Position numbers and translations under genes: made by a program. From Emiliania huxleyi CCMP1516 (lineage: Eukaryota > Haptophyta > Isochrysidales > Noelaerhabdaceae), in contig NW_005199045.1 of NCBI RefSeq assembly GCF_000372725.1, forward strand, positions 80,785 through 144,784: a stretch of DNA of 64,000 nucleotides. Direction: 5' to 3'. Of the stretch, positions 24,633-34,305 are shown piece after piece. Under the pieces are notes generated by a model. That model saw only the letters and a list, made by a program, of their open reading frames with translations. It did not search any database and was not told the DNA's origin. Each line of letters opens with the position of its first letter. Position 1 is the stretch's first letter.

Positions 24633-26489
24633 TCAAGCCTCTCCGCCATCGCTGAGTCCGCTGCCGGCGTCGTCCTCGTCTTCGCTTGGTCGGAGGACGG
24701 GCAAATCAAAGGAGGCGATTGCACGGCTGAGGTCCTCCTCCTCTATCAGCGAGATGTTTGTCGAGTACCTGCTCACACCACGCCAATCGTGAGGCGGGGC
24801 CGCGCCCCACCGCCGACAGTGCGGCAGAGGCGGGGGGCGGCTGCGTCGATATGTTGAGCAGCGGCAGCCCCTGCTCGTACGGGGCATACATGGCGCAGAC
24901 GACGCCCGTCGCGTCGAAGCCGAACGCCTTGCCACAGAGCCGCAGCGGCCGCCATTGCGCGTAGGAGCCGACGATGGCGCCTAAGGAGTGGCGCGTCGGC
25001 GGGCAGTGAACGCTGGGCCGCGGCCTTGTTGCATGCAGGCGGCGGGCGTGGCGGCGGGCGTGGCGGCGGGCGGGGGGGCGGGCGGGGAGGCGGGCGGGGT
25101 GGCGGGCGGCGGCGGCGGGCGGCGGCACACACCCTCCGGGAAGTCGTCGAGGGCCTCCTCCTCCACCATGAGCGAGATGTCGTCGTCAATGTGCGCGTAC
25201 GACCAGAGCGCGCTGCCGCCCTCACTGCCTCCGAACAGGAGGCGGTGGACCAGAGTGTGGGTCGACGCCTGCGGCAGCGAGGGAGGGGGCGGGGGAGAGG
25301 TGAGGGGAGAGGTGGCGGGTGGGCGGGGGGGGGGCGAGGGATTCAAGCAGCGGCGAGAGGAGAGGGAGGAGAGGAGAGGAGAGGAGAGGAGAGGAGAGGA
25401 GAGGAGAGGAGAGGAGCGGAGAGGAGAGGAGCGGAGAGGAGCGGAGAGGAGAAGAGAGGAGGGAAGGGTAGGGGTCGCCTGCAGCATCGCCGGGGCGAGT
25501 CGCACGAGCGCCAGCTTAGTGGGAAGCACTCGGATGTAGAGGTCGGCGCCGTCGTCGTCGTCGTCTGCGCTCGCACCGCCGTCGTTTGTGATGCGCAGCC
25601 GCCGCAGCCGCGAGCGCCCCTCATCGCACCGCTCCGCGCAGCCCTGCTCCGCGCACCCCTCCGCGCACCCCTCCGCGCAGCCAAGCTCGCCGCTCCCCGC
25701 CGCTCGCCCCGCGAGGCCGCCCTCCGCGCCCGCCTGCTCTCCCTGCGCGGGCAGCGGCACGGGCGGCGGCGGGGTCGACGCCGGCCTCGACGCCGCCGGC
25801 GAGGAGAAGGCGGCGGCGGGTGCGTCGGCGTCTGTGCTGCCTCTGCCGGCCATCGACTCAAAGGCGCCGTCGAGCGCAGTCTGGCGTAGGGCGCGCAGTT
25901 CCTCGGCGAGGTCGCCCGACGCGCCCCGCACGCCGCGCCAGAGCGAGTCGCTCGAGCAGCCCGACCGGCGCACCATCGCGCGCTGGCTAATCTTCTCCTT
26001 GAGCCCGACCGCGTCCTCCTGCATCCCCTCGCAGATGAGGCGCGTGGCGGCGGCCACGTCGCCTTCCTGCACGAGGACAAAGTCGCGGTCGTGCGACGAC
26101 AGGTTGAGGATCGAGATGCTGCCCTCCGCCATCAGCGTCGCCAGGAAGCACACCAGGCCCGGCACCTCTCCCCCCAGAGAGCCGAGCCGCAGCTCAAACG
26201 CGCGCCAGCGCGAGGGCGCGTACTCGACGGTGGCGACGCTTCCCGCCTCGTCGAAGGCCGCGCGGCAGCGCTGGTCCATCATCAGCGTCAGCTCGTCCTT
26301 CTCCTGCGTGAGGCAGAAGAAGCCGCTCGCGTCGCCCGCGGCGCTCGCGGAAAACATCGCCTTGAGCAGCGGCCACGCGCAGCCGGGCAGGCCGCCGGGC
26401 ACGACGCGCCCCACCGAGAGGGAGACCTTGAGCAGCGAGATGGTGAAACTTAGCGTCGACAGAACGTCCGTGTCGTCGGCCTCCGACAT
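24633..26489 (-). CDS. CASTOR/GATS-like protein with ACT domains
   Basis: Exons 26489-25479, 25268-25133, 24980-24845, 24768-24633. The N-terminal part matches CASTOR (arginine-sensing) proteins: SFTISLLKVSLSVGRVV, then GFFCLTQEKDELTLMMDQ, the ACT-like strand order WRAFELRLGSLGGEVPGLVC and GSISILNLSSHDRDFVLVQE. After a low-complexity acidic/Ala linker comes THTLVHRLLFGGSEGGSALW, then the second ACT unit across exons 3-4: WRPLRLCGKAFGFDATGVVC, APYEQGLPLLNISTYSTN and ISLIEEEDLSRAIASFDLPV. In animals CASTOR1 binds arginine and restrains GATOR2/mTORC1; whether this protein binds arginine is unknown. Introns 1 and 3 fit GC-AG, intron 2 fits GT-AG, and all keep phase. The start follows loss of similarity upstream. 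A dispersed repeat begins 86 bp upstream. Confidence 0.8.
25360..25465. repeat. (GGAGA)n tract in intron 1 of the CASTOR-like gene
   Basis: Pentamer GAGAG/GGAGA repeats with GAGCG variants, wholly inside the intron 25478-25269. Confidence 0.9.
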
Positions 26490-26574
26490 CGTCGCGCCCC
26501 AATGCGCGCGACGTTCAGCCCACGCGACGTGAAAATACCCTCCTCCCCGGTGTGAGAGAAGGACGCGGGTCCCC

Positions 26575-27290
26575 GCCTGCACGAGCAGGATCTTGGAAGG
26601 ACGATCAGGGACACAGGGGAACGGGAGCGGGGAGCGCATCGCGACACGGAGGGGGGCTGGGCAGGGTTCACCCACACGACAGGGTCCCAGGGATTGTATA
26701 TATAGGAAGGACAAAGTTGCACCCGGCGGCACGGGCGGGGGCAGGCGCGGGCCCCCTACTGGTTGCGTTCTCCTAGTTCTCCTGCTCCTGACAAGGGACA
26801 GCGACAGGTTCGCAGCACGGTGGACTCCCTATTCCACTGGTGATCTCTCTCGACTAGCGACCTTCCGCTCCCTCCGGCTTCTCACTGGCAGTCTCTCACT
26901 ATCGCGGGCACACTGACGGAGGCGGCCAAGCCTCACGCCGAGGGTGGCAGGGGCGGTGATAGGAGTCTCCCACTCTGTGGGCTTCGCTAGAGGTGCGGCC
27001 TACGCGTGTCCTCGCCCTTGCGGTCTAGAGGGGGAAGCGGAAGGGGAAGGGGCTGTGTGTCTGTGCATGTGTGTGTGTGTGTGTGTGCGCGCGCGCGCTG
27101 TGCGAGCCGCCCCTAACGACCACGATGGTGAGCGCGCCCGAGCACCGAAGCGCCGCGAGCGCCGGCGAGCACCGCCGCCCGCGCCTTGGCGTGGAGCGGT
27201 AGTGTAGAGCAGCAGCAGCGCGAGCGAGCTCCTGCGTCGCGTTTTGCCGATGCAGTGTGGACGCGCGCCGCCCAGCGGCGAGCGAGCGTG
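26575..27290. repeat. Dispersed repeat family A, copy 1
   Basis: About 700 bp shared with 59133-60100 (same order: CACGAGCAGGAT, TTCACCCACACGACAG, GGCAGTCTCTCACTATC, a TG run, GAGCACCGAAGCGCCGCGAG). A short inverted piece is at 40630-40728. It lies directly upstream of the CASTOR-like start. A TATATATA stretch (26697-26704) is present only in this copy. No protein is evident, so it may be a solo LTR or other non-coding element. Confidence 0.8.
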
Positions 27291-27309
27291 CTCGGAGCTG
27301 GGTCGGCGC

Positions 27310-27425
27310 GTGGTGCTAGCCGTCGCCTACCCTCGGGCGGAAAAGAAGTACTTCGAGCTGGTCAAAAAATGTGGCGCGAACAGCTTCAGCTTTTCTCGCC
27401 CGCTCTGCTGAGGGCGAGGCGCCGA
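27310..27425 (+). repeat. Repeat family F (second copy 28853-28965), short coding-like piece
   Basis: Both copies contain GTGGTGCTAGCCGTCGCCTA and encode YPRAEKKYFELVKKCG (second copy FQL). The copies continue differently on both sides. It looks like part of an element rather than a host gene. Confidence 0.6.
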
Positions 27426-27429
27426 GCTA

Positions 27430-28540
27430 CGGCTCCAACGCTGCAGCACTCTCCCTCTATTCACAGCAGAGAGGCGACGCGTCCTTCCGCGCGTCCTCGT
27501 CCCCACCTGCTCTGCTTCAACGTGCTGCCATGGAGCCAGTCGCGCCATGATTCAATCGCCATGGCCGGTAGCGCTGTGGACCGCAAAGGTCCGGGGCCGC
27601 TGTGCAGGGCGGCACGCGCAGGCGCTACACAGATCAGAGCATTGGCGCCGAGCATTCAGTTTCCGCATTCAGTTGTCGTTGTTCTGTCGGCTCGAACAGC
27701 CCGTACAGCCATTCAGCGGCTGATGGATGGCGCACAGTCTCCACGGCGGATCGCGCCAGCGATGTGGTCGTTCAAGCACTGCCCTGCCCGGCACAACCAG
27801 GTTAGTGGCACGGCACCCGCGGCGCTCCTGTGCTCGCGACGTGCCCGCGCTGCGCGTCGGTCGCGACCTACGCGCCGGCGCTCGGCGCACCCAAGTCCAA
27901 TCTGGAGTTGAGTTGCTTCCCTTTCGCGAGGCGGTGCGGACTGCCGGAGGCCTCGGTCTCCCCTCTGCCCGTGCGACTTTCGCTAACTCCCTCGAGCGTA
28001 GATCGTCTCTCTTCGGCGCGCTCGAGCACGTTTGGCACCAAGAGGCTTTGATTCTTACGACCCTCACCCGCCAAGGCAGGTGTGCACTCTGCTAGTACTT
28101 GTGTACTCACACACACCACTACACTGTGGGGTGTGCCCGAGCAGGATGTATGTGCGCGTCTGTGTCTGTGTGGGACAGACGTTGTTGTCCTATGCGCGGG
28201 GCTTCCCGCGGGGACCTGAAAAGTAAAAATCAGAACCTGCCATTGCAGCTCGGCGGCGCGTGGGGAGCCGAGCGGCTCCCAGCGATCCCGCGAGAGAAGG
28301 GCCCGCATCCGTCACGGATGCCGCGCCCACGCTGCCCGACGCAAGCGCCAGATGGGAGAGGAGGTTGGCAGCCTTTCTGCGCTTCCCGGTGCAAGAGAAC
28401 TCTTGCGGGATTTAGCGGGTTGGCGAAATGCGTGGCGATACCCAATGAGCAATGTGAGTGGTTCGACCCCACGCAAATCCGAGACGGTGACGGGTGTTGT
28501 CTCGGTGGTCTCAGGCCCAGTGAGGTAGTGCATCTGACCC
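27430..28540. other. No gene supported
   Basis: Short open frames on both strands without domain or splice support. A stretch LATCPRCASVATYAPALG near 27830 has a CxxC but no context. Confidence 0.35.
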
Positions 28541-28544
28541 CCCC

Positions 28545-28770
28545 GGATCCTGCTGAACAAGCTCCTCTTGTAGCTCGATCGGTCACACCGCCATCGCCGT
28601 CGGGGAGAGGGGGGACGACACTGCTTCGGCAGCGTGCACCTCGATCCTGTACCGTGTTTGTTAGGACCCCCCCCCAATGAACACACCAGTGAGGGAGGGC
28701 GAGACGATCGAGGGGTCCCGTACCATGCGGAATCGACCCTATCCAGTGCTCAAGTGCTCAAGTATCCAAA
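28545..28770 (-). repeat. Repeat family C, copy 1 (inverted)
   Basis: Full-length relatives are at 37556-37775 and 53525-53705; partial ones at 36797-36851 (inverted) and 39207-39262. The conserved start contains GAGCACTGGATAGGGTCG and CCGCATGGTACGGGACCCCT. Length 180-220 bp, no coding capacity, so SINE-like in size. Confidence 0.8.
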
Positions 28771-29223
28771 AAAGAAAGAAAGAAAACAGACAGCCCAAGG
28801 GAGGGATGGGAGGACGGCACGCCGCCACCACACAGGGATTTCAAGGAGAGGAGTGTGGTGCTAGCCGTCGCCTACCCTCGGGCGGAAAAGAAGTACTTCC
28901 AGCTGGTCAAAAAATGTGGCGCGAACAGCTTCCGCTTTTCTCGCCCGCTCTGCTGATGGGTGATGGTCCGGCCCCGGTCTCACCCTCGGGAGGAAAGCCC
29001 TCACCACGTCGCGGTGCGTTTGGTTCGCGAAGAAGTGTCGGTCTCGCCGAATCACCCTGGCCCCTGCCGCAGACCTGGCATATGAGAGTTTTTCGCTGAA
29101 CGGCCATCTGCTCGTCGGCACTTGGAGCACTTCGAGTGCAATTATCAACCGCGCGAATGGTTTTTTCTATAGGAAACTAGCCAGCCGTCAATTGATGATG
29201 AGCCCAGGCCCGTCGCACCAACG

Positions 29224-30698
29224 ATGAGGGCGGCGATTGACGAGAAGAGCACGCACGCGTCGAGCCGCGACGAGCCCTCGCGGGCGATCCGTGTGCTGAT
29301 CGTGGAGGACGACAGCTTCTCATTCTTGTGCCTCAAGTCGCACTTTGACCAGATCGGAAAGTCGGCAGACAGCCTCGGCCTCCCGCGCCTCGGCTTCGTG
29401 CTGACTCATGCCGTCTCTGCAGAGGACGCGTGGGCGCTCTGCTCGTGCGCCCCGACCTGCCACCTGCCATGCCCGCCCCGCCCTCCCGCCGAGACCACGC
29501 CCCGCCGTCGAGACCACGCCCCGCCTGCCCGCAGCACCACCGTCTTTGAGATCGTCCTGGTCGACCTGCGGCTTCCCGGCCTCTCCGGCGTCGAGCTGGC
29601 GAGGGCGTACGCGGAGCACATCGGCTCGCGCGCGAGTGCGCCCTCGAGTGCGCCCTCGGAGCGGCAGGCGCGCATGTCGCAAACCGTCTTCATCGCCTGC
29701 TCCTCGAACGCCTCCCAGCTCGACCTGCCCGCCTCTGGCATGCACGACGCGCTCTGCAAGCCGGTGACGCTGCAGTCGCTGCGGTGTGCTCCGCCGCCGC
29801 AAGCAGCGCCACGAGGCTCCTCGCGTCGCATCGTGTCACCTCATCTCGCCATGAGAGCATGCGCCCGCCGCCCTCACAGGCACACGCTCCAGAAGTGGAT
29901 GCCCACGCTCGGCGACGCCGTGGCGCCCCTCATCCCCGGCGTCGTCGGCTCTCCGCTCGGAGGACCGCGGCGGGGCGACGGGGAGGGCAGCGGCGGCGCG
30001 GTCGGCGGCCCGAGCGCGCCTTGCGCTTGCGCCGCCGCCGCGTTCGCGCTGCCGCCGCCGCGCCCGCGCATTCTGATTGTCGAGGACTGCCAGATTGCCC
30101 TTGCAGCCATGTGCTCGGCCCGTGCGTTGCCTGGCCCCTGCGGGGGGGCGTCGTCTGACCGGCCCAGCGGCACGCCCAACAGGCAGCAGCTCCTCGAGCG
30201 GCTCGGCTTTTGCGTCGACGCGCACATGGACGGCGAGATCACCCGAGATCACCCGAGATCACCCGAGATCACCCGAGATCACCGGGATCACCGGAGAGGC
30301 GCTGCTGGGACGCCGGGCGAATGCCGTGCCAGCTCCCTTTCTCTCTCACTCACCACCATCTCTTCACATCTCCCTCTCACCACCGCAATCCCCCCACCGC
30401 CCTCCCCTTAGGCGAGTCCGCCATGACGCAGCTCGCGCTGCTGCCGCCGAGGTACGTGCTGGTCCTGCTCGACCTGCAGCTCCCGGGCATGTCGGGCTAC
30501 GCCGTCGCCTCTTGGTACCGCGAGCACGTCCGGTCTGCAGCTGCCCGCCCCCCGTGGGTGGTGGCCATCTCGGCCGACCCCGACGTCGACGCGTGCCGCG
30601 ACTATGGCTTTGACCGGTGCTTGCCAAAGCCGCTCACTGCAGAGGTGGTCGCCATGCTCTCGCGCCAGTTGCTCGCTGTCAGCGCCCCCCGCCCGTAG
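29224..30698 (+). CDS. Protein with two response-regulator receiver domains
   Basis: Exons 29224-29444, 29535-29783, 29880-30232, 30412-30698. Receiver 1: IRVLIVEDDSFSFLCLKSHF (acidic pair), phosphoacceptor Asp in FEIVLVDLRLPGLSGVELAR, and CKPVTLQSLR with the conserved Lys. Receiver 2: RPRILIVEDCQIALAA, Asp in YVLVLLDLQLPGMSGYAVAS, and RCLPKPLTAEVVAML. Both keep the residues needed for phosphorylation, so it may act in a histidine-kinase phosphorelay; no output domain is visible. Intron 3 fits GC-AG with GCGAG at both junctions and carries five CCCGAGATCA repeats that begin at the donor. Intron 1 is 90 nt, a multiple of three, so it could be retained as a Pro-rich linker. The stop is TAG at 30696. 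Confidence 0.8.
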
Positions 30699-31497
30699 CC
30701 CCGCCCGCGCCGGCTTGTAGCGCCGCTGGCGTAGGGGGTAAGGCTCATAGGCATGTGCATTCGCCGGCGAGTCGCGCGTTTGAATGGCATCTGGCATGGG
30801 CGAGTGCGCGGAGGAGGGGCTCGCCTTCTCTCACGTGTACACAAGTTGTGTAGTTGGGCCTCGATGGGGTGTGGATGTACATGGATGGAGCTCTTGGATG
30901 AGCGATTTGTACTCGATAGCGGTCCCGCCGTAGCTCGCGCATAGAAGCAGGAAGCTAGGCAGAGGCCGCATCGCGTCAGCTGTATACGTTTTACCCAAAA
31001 CCGAAACCAATCGCAATCCACGGATCTCCAAACCAAAAAGGGATGAAATCCCTTATGGATATAATCGCCAAATTATGTATGTAAAAAGGAGAGCGCAAAG
31101 ATTTCGTCAGGGACGGGGAACTGGAAACGAATCGGAAACGAATCGGAACCCGGAAACGCATATGAGCAAGAACGTCGAATATACAACTGTAGGAACGAGA
31201 TGGTTACTTCCCCCAGGATTGGTCTTCTCTGCCTGCGGGAACACCCTCGGGCGGCCGGGTGGGGCTGCGGCTGGAGCTAGCATGGCTCGATAGAGCCGAG
31301 ACCCCGTGTTGAGGCGGCGCTCCTGTGGGCGGCTGTGGAATCGGGAGATTCGACCTTAGATCTCCAGTTATCTCATCCCAGTGGATGGACGTCCGGACGT
31401 CCCTTTGTGTTCCTCTCGCCGTCCGCCAGCGAGACGCTCTGTCGCTGGCGGCCGCAGTTTTCTGTGAGGTGGGAGGAGAGGAGAGGACGCAGTGAAG

Positions 31498-31882
31498 ATG
31501 GCGCAGCAGCAGGCCCCGCCAGCTGCGCAAGCGCCCATCGTCGTCGTCGTTGACGAAGTTCAGATCACCAGTGATGCAGCGCTCGTTCTCGCTCCAGGGG
31601 CTCAGCACGTAAAGGACCACACGCCTTGTCTGAGTTGGACCACGGTGTACGACAATGCAGGAGCAGTGACCAACTACACCCTGGGGCAGAGTGACGCCAA
31701 GGGCGCCTTCCTGCCGCGGTGCCGGTTCAGCGTGGACCAGCAGACAGGCACCCTCCTCGATGGGAACCACGTTCTCAATGTGCTTTTCAATGGGGCATTC
31801 TGGTCGCGGCTTCTGACCGCTCTGGACGCGGCGAACCTCTTTGCCACTTCCATGGAGAAGATCGGCGTGCTGCATTGTTTGG
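31498..31882 (+). CDS. Hypothetical protein, 5' exon
   Basis: From ATG 31498 the frame reads MAQQQAPPAAQAPIVVVVDE, LSWTTVYDNAGAVTNYTLGQ and FNGAFWSRLLTALDAANLFA with natural composition. A possible donor (GTGTGTCC) at about 31882 is followed at once by a (TTTA)n tail and repeat DNA, so the rest of the gene is missing or displaced by insertions. No family recognised. Confidence 0.45.
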
Positions 31883-31885
31883 TGT

Positions 31886-32025
31886 GTCCGTTTTATTTAT
31901 TTATTTCGCCGCCTGTGTTTGGGTTTCTATGTTTGCGATTTGGAATTTGGTATTTGTCCAACTCTTTGTTTATTTATTTACACTGGGCACGGGACTGGCG
32001 CGCACTGGCACTAACACAGGGATCG
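31886..32025. repeat. Retroelement tail (TTTA)n and family D piece
   Basis: TGTCCGTTTTATTTATTTAT at 31887-31908 equals the 3' end of the element copies at 54968 and 56959. Further on, CTGGGCACGGGACTGGCGCG at 31981 belongs to repeat family D. Confidence 0.65.
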
Positions 32026-32159
32026 GCAGGCGGCGGCGGCGTCGCAGAACGAGGCAGAGGAGAGCGACGCGACAGAGGAACAAGGCTACAAGCGACAAGG
32101 GAGAGAACGACGAGAGTGGGACGACCGCGAGGTGGCATGAAAGGTTGCAGCGAGAATCG

Positions 32160-32871
32160 GCGAGAGACTCTCTGGGGTGGCGCGGGGGCCCCCGGAGGCA
32201 CCGTGCGCCGCGCAGCAGTGCGGAAACGGGGCTCCGGCTCCGCTAGTCTCAGCTAGCACCGACTTCCCGATCTAACCCGGTCTAACAGAGGGCAGATTTG
32301 GAGAGATCTCGAGGAGTACATACAGATAGACCCTCCAACCATCAGAAAACTCCGACCTGATCGGTCGTACTGACCGCCGACAGATCACTCCAGACAGCAG
32401 ACAGGGGCCGACGTCTGCACGCGGCCGGCCGGGCGAGAGGCTTGACAGATCCGACCCTTCGACCCTGACGCTGCTGCTCTAGCTATCAGACATGCACTGC
32501 TGACTGCTGCCACAATGTGCGACCGGTGCTGGCCCACTTGGCGGCCTTCCCCGGTCAGTGGTGAGGCGCAGTTCAGAGCTGTCGATGGCGCGATGCCGCA
32601 CTGGTCCCACATTGGTGACACGAGACTACCAAGTTTGCCGGTCCAAGAGAGAGGCACCGGCGCTGTCCTGAGAAGGTGCGTGGTCCTCTTGACTGCCCAT
32701 GCGCGCGAGGCTGTGTAGGCATAGCCTCGAGAGTGCCAGCAGCCAATCCGAGCGAGGCGACGCGCATTGCGCCAGAAGCGTGCACACGATGGAAGGACAC
32801 CCTCCTACTGACCCTCTGACCGTAGGATCAGGTCGTCACTGAATGCTTGATACTAACGCCGCGAGCTATGC
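32160..32871. repeat. Dispersed repeat family B, copy 1
   Basis: About 700 bp over 90 percent identical to 40731-41412 (GGCACCGTGCGCCGCGC, GACAGATCACTCCAGACAGC, ending GCGAGCTATGCAG). It ends 60 bp before the start of the VEFS/PHD gene. Confidence 0.9.
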
Positions 32872-32930
32872 AGAGGAAGAGGCGGACGCCCAAGGTTGGG
32901 CGACGGCTAGCGCATCACACCCCTCCCTTC

Positions 32931-33920
32931 ATGGCGAAGCGCTGCAGCGGCGACGGCGTCCGGCTGTGCGGCACTCCGGGCTGCACGCTGCCCGACTTCC
33001 ACGCCGGGCCCTGCTCCAACGCGGCCTCGCTCGGACGCCGCCGCGAGCACAACATCAAGCTGCCGTACAATGAAAAGGCGGCGCAGCAGCTGCTGCGGGG
33101 CGAGGCGGCGGCCATCAAGGCATCGAAGCGGGAGCAACGCGAGCGCAAGAAGCAGCAGCGGCCCGTCGCCGCTGAGCGGCCAGTCTCGCCGCCGCCGCCG
33201 CAGCAGCGCTTGCCGAGCGGCCTCGCGCGCTTCTACCACCCGCTCGAGTGGGGCGTGCCGCTGCGCGAGGGGCCGGTGGAGGCGGACCCCGTGCCGCCGT
33301 CGTGGCGGCACGAGGCGGGCGCGTGGCAGCTCGAGCAGGCGGCTGACCGCATCCGCAGCCGCCGCGGCGTCGGTGAGGCGGAGGCTGCCTTTATGGATCT
33401 GTGGAACGGGGCGGTGCAGCGGTCGGAGCGCAGCCGGCTGGTGGGCGACCGGTGCCTGCCCGCCCTCTGCCGTGCCTTCGCGGTCCAGCACGCCGCCGAG
33501 CTCCGCGGCCTCGCCGCCCCATTCCGCTCCCACCTCGAGGTCCTCAGGCAGCACAACCTGCTGCACCCGGAGGATGTGCGTGACTGCCTCGTGCTCTCCT
33601 CGCCCGACGCCGCCGCCGCCTCTCCGTGCGCCCGCTGCTCGCGCCCGCGGCACGAGCGGCACTGCCCCCTCCACGGAGTCCGGCGCGGGGCTGCTTGCTG
33701 GCCGACGGCAAACGGGGCCGGCGGGACGTCGATGGTGAGCGCTGCGGACGTGCTCACCATCGTGGGCAAGGAGTGTGAGGTGTGCGGCAGTCCGCGCGAC
33801 GCCGAGAGGATGCTTCTCTGCGACGGCTGCAACAAGGGCTTCCACCTCGGCTGCCTCTCGCCGCCGCTCGCCGCCATCCCGGAGAGCGATTGGTTTTGCG
33901 CAGCCTGCTCGCCCCGATAA
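32931..33920 (+). CDS. VEFS-box and PHD-finger protein, candidate SUZ12-type PRC2 subunit
   Basis: Single exon. Near the N-terminus is a Cys/His motif CGTPGCTLPDFHAGPCS. Residues about 100-245 fit the VEFS box of Su(z)12/EMF2/VRN2: RFYHPLEWGVPLREGPVEAD, then EAAFMDLWNGAV, CLPALCRAFAVQHAAELRGL and RSHLEVLRQHNLLHPEDVRD. A C-terminal PHD zinc finger follows with all ligands: CEVCGSPRDAERMLLCDGCN, KGFHLGCLSPP and DWFCAAC. VEFS boxes tie Su(z)12 to the E(z) methyltransferase in Polycomb repressive complex 2, and PHD fingers read histone tails. The fusion of the two is unusual. The start at 32931 was chosen because the sequence before 32871 is repeat family B; the frame stays open upstream to 32847. 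Confidence 0.75.
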   Translation: MAKRCSGDGVRLCGTPGCTLPDFHAGPCSNAASLGRRREHNIKLPYNEKAAQQLLRGEAAAIKASKREQRERKKQQRPVAAERPVSPPPPQQRLPSGLARFYHPLEWGVPLREGPVEADPVPPSWRHEAGAWQLEQAADRIRSRRGVGEAEAAFMDLWNGAVQRSERSRLVGDRCLPALCRAFAVQHAAELRGLAAPFRSHLEVLRQHNLLHPEDVRDCLVLSSPDAAAASPCARCSRPRHERHCPLHGVRRGAACWPTANGAGGTSMVSAADVLTIVGKECEVCGSPRDAERMLLCDGCNKGFHLGCLSPPLAAIPESDWFCAACSPR

Positions 33921-34010
33921 TGTGTGCATTGTGCATTGATTGATGGTTGACCATTGTCACAGATGTCTCGCGGGGCGTGAGCGAGCGCTGAGAGTGGTGC
34001 GCTTCCCCAT

Positions 34011-34059
34011 TGCGCATTGCTTTAATTACTGTGGCGAGAAGCAATTAAAGCAATGTGCA
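34011..34059. other. Hairpin, 17-bp stem with 15-nt loop, downstream of the VEFS/PHD gene
   Basis: TGCGCATTGCTTTAATT (34011-34027) pairs with AATTAAAGCAATGTGCA (34043-34059) with one mismatch. It lies 90 bp after the stop codon, in an AT-richer pocket. Function unknown; it may belong to the 3' untranslated region. Confidence 0.7.
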
Positions 34060-34305
34060 GTGTACTCTCGGGTCCGCAAAGCCAGAAGCCACGAAATGCG
34101 CACCACAAATGGTGAGACCCGTCTCAGGGAAACTGCTCGGGTGCGCCTGGCAATAGACAGCGGCTGCTGGCATTCGTACGAGCAAGGAGGGGCGACAGCC
34201 TCGTACAAGCTCCCTGCCCAGCCGGCGGGCTGCATGTGTTGGCGCTGCGCGTGGCTCACGCAAACCGCCGCAGCGACACCTCGCTGGTGAGGCCTCGGGC
34301 GCGCC

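Noticed and set aside
30705-30790. Possible tRNA after the receiver-domain gene (TAGGGGGTAAGG ... GTTTGAAT)
   Set aside because: The T stem does not pair and the acceptor ends are not complementary.
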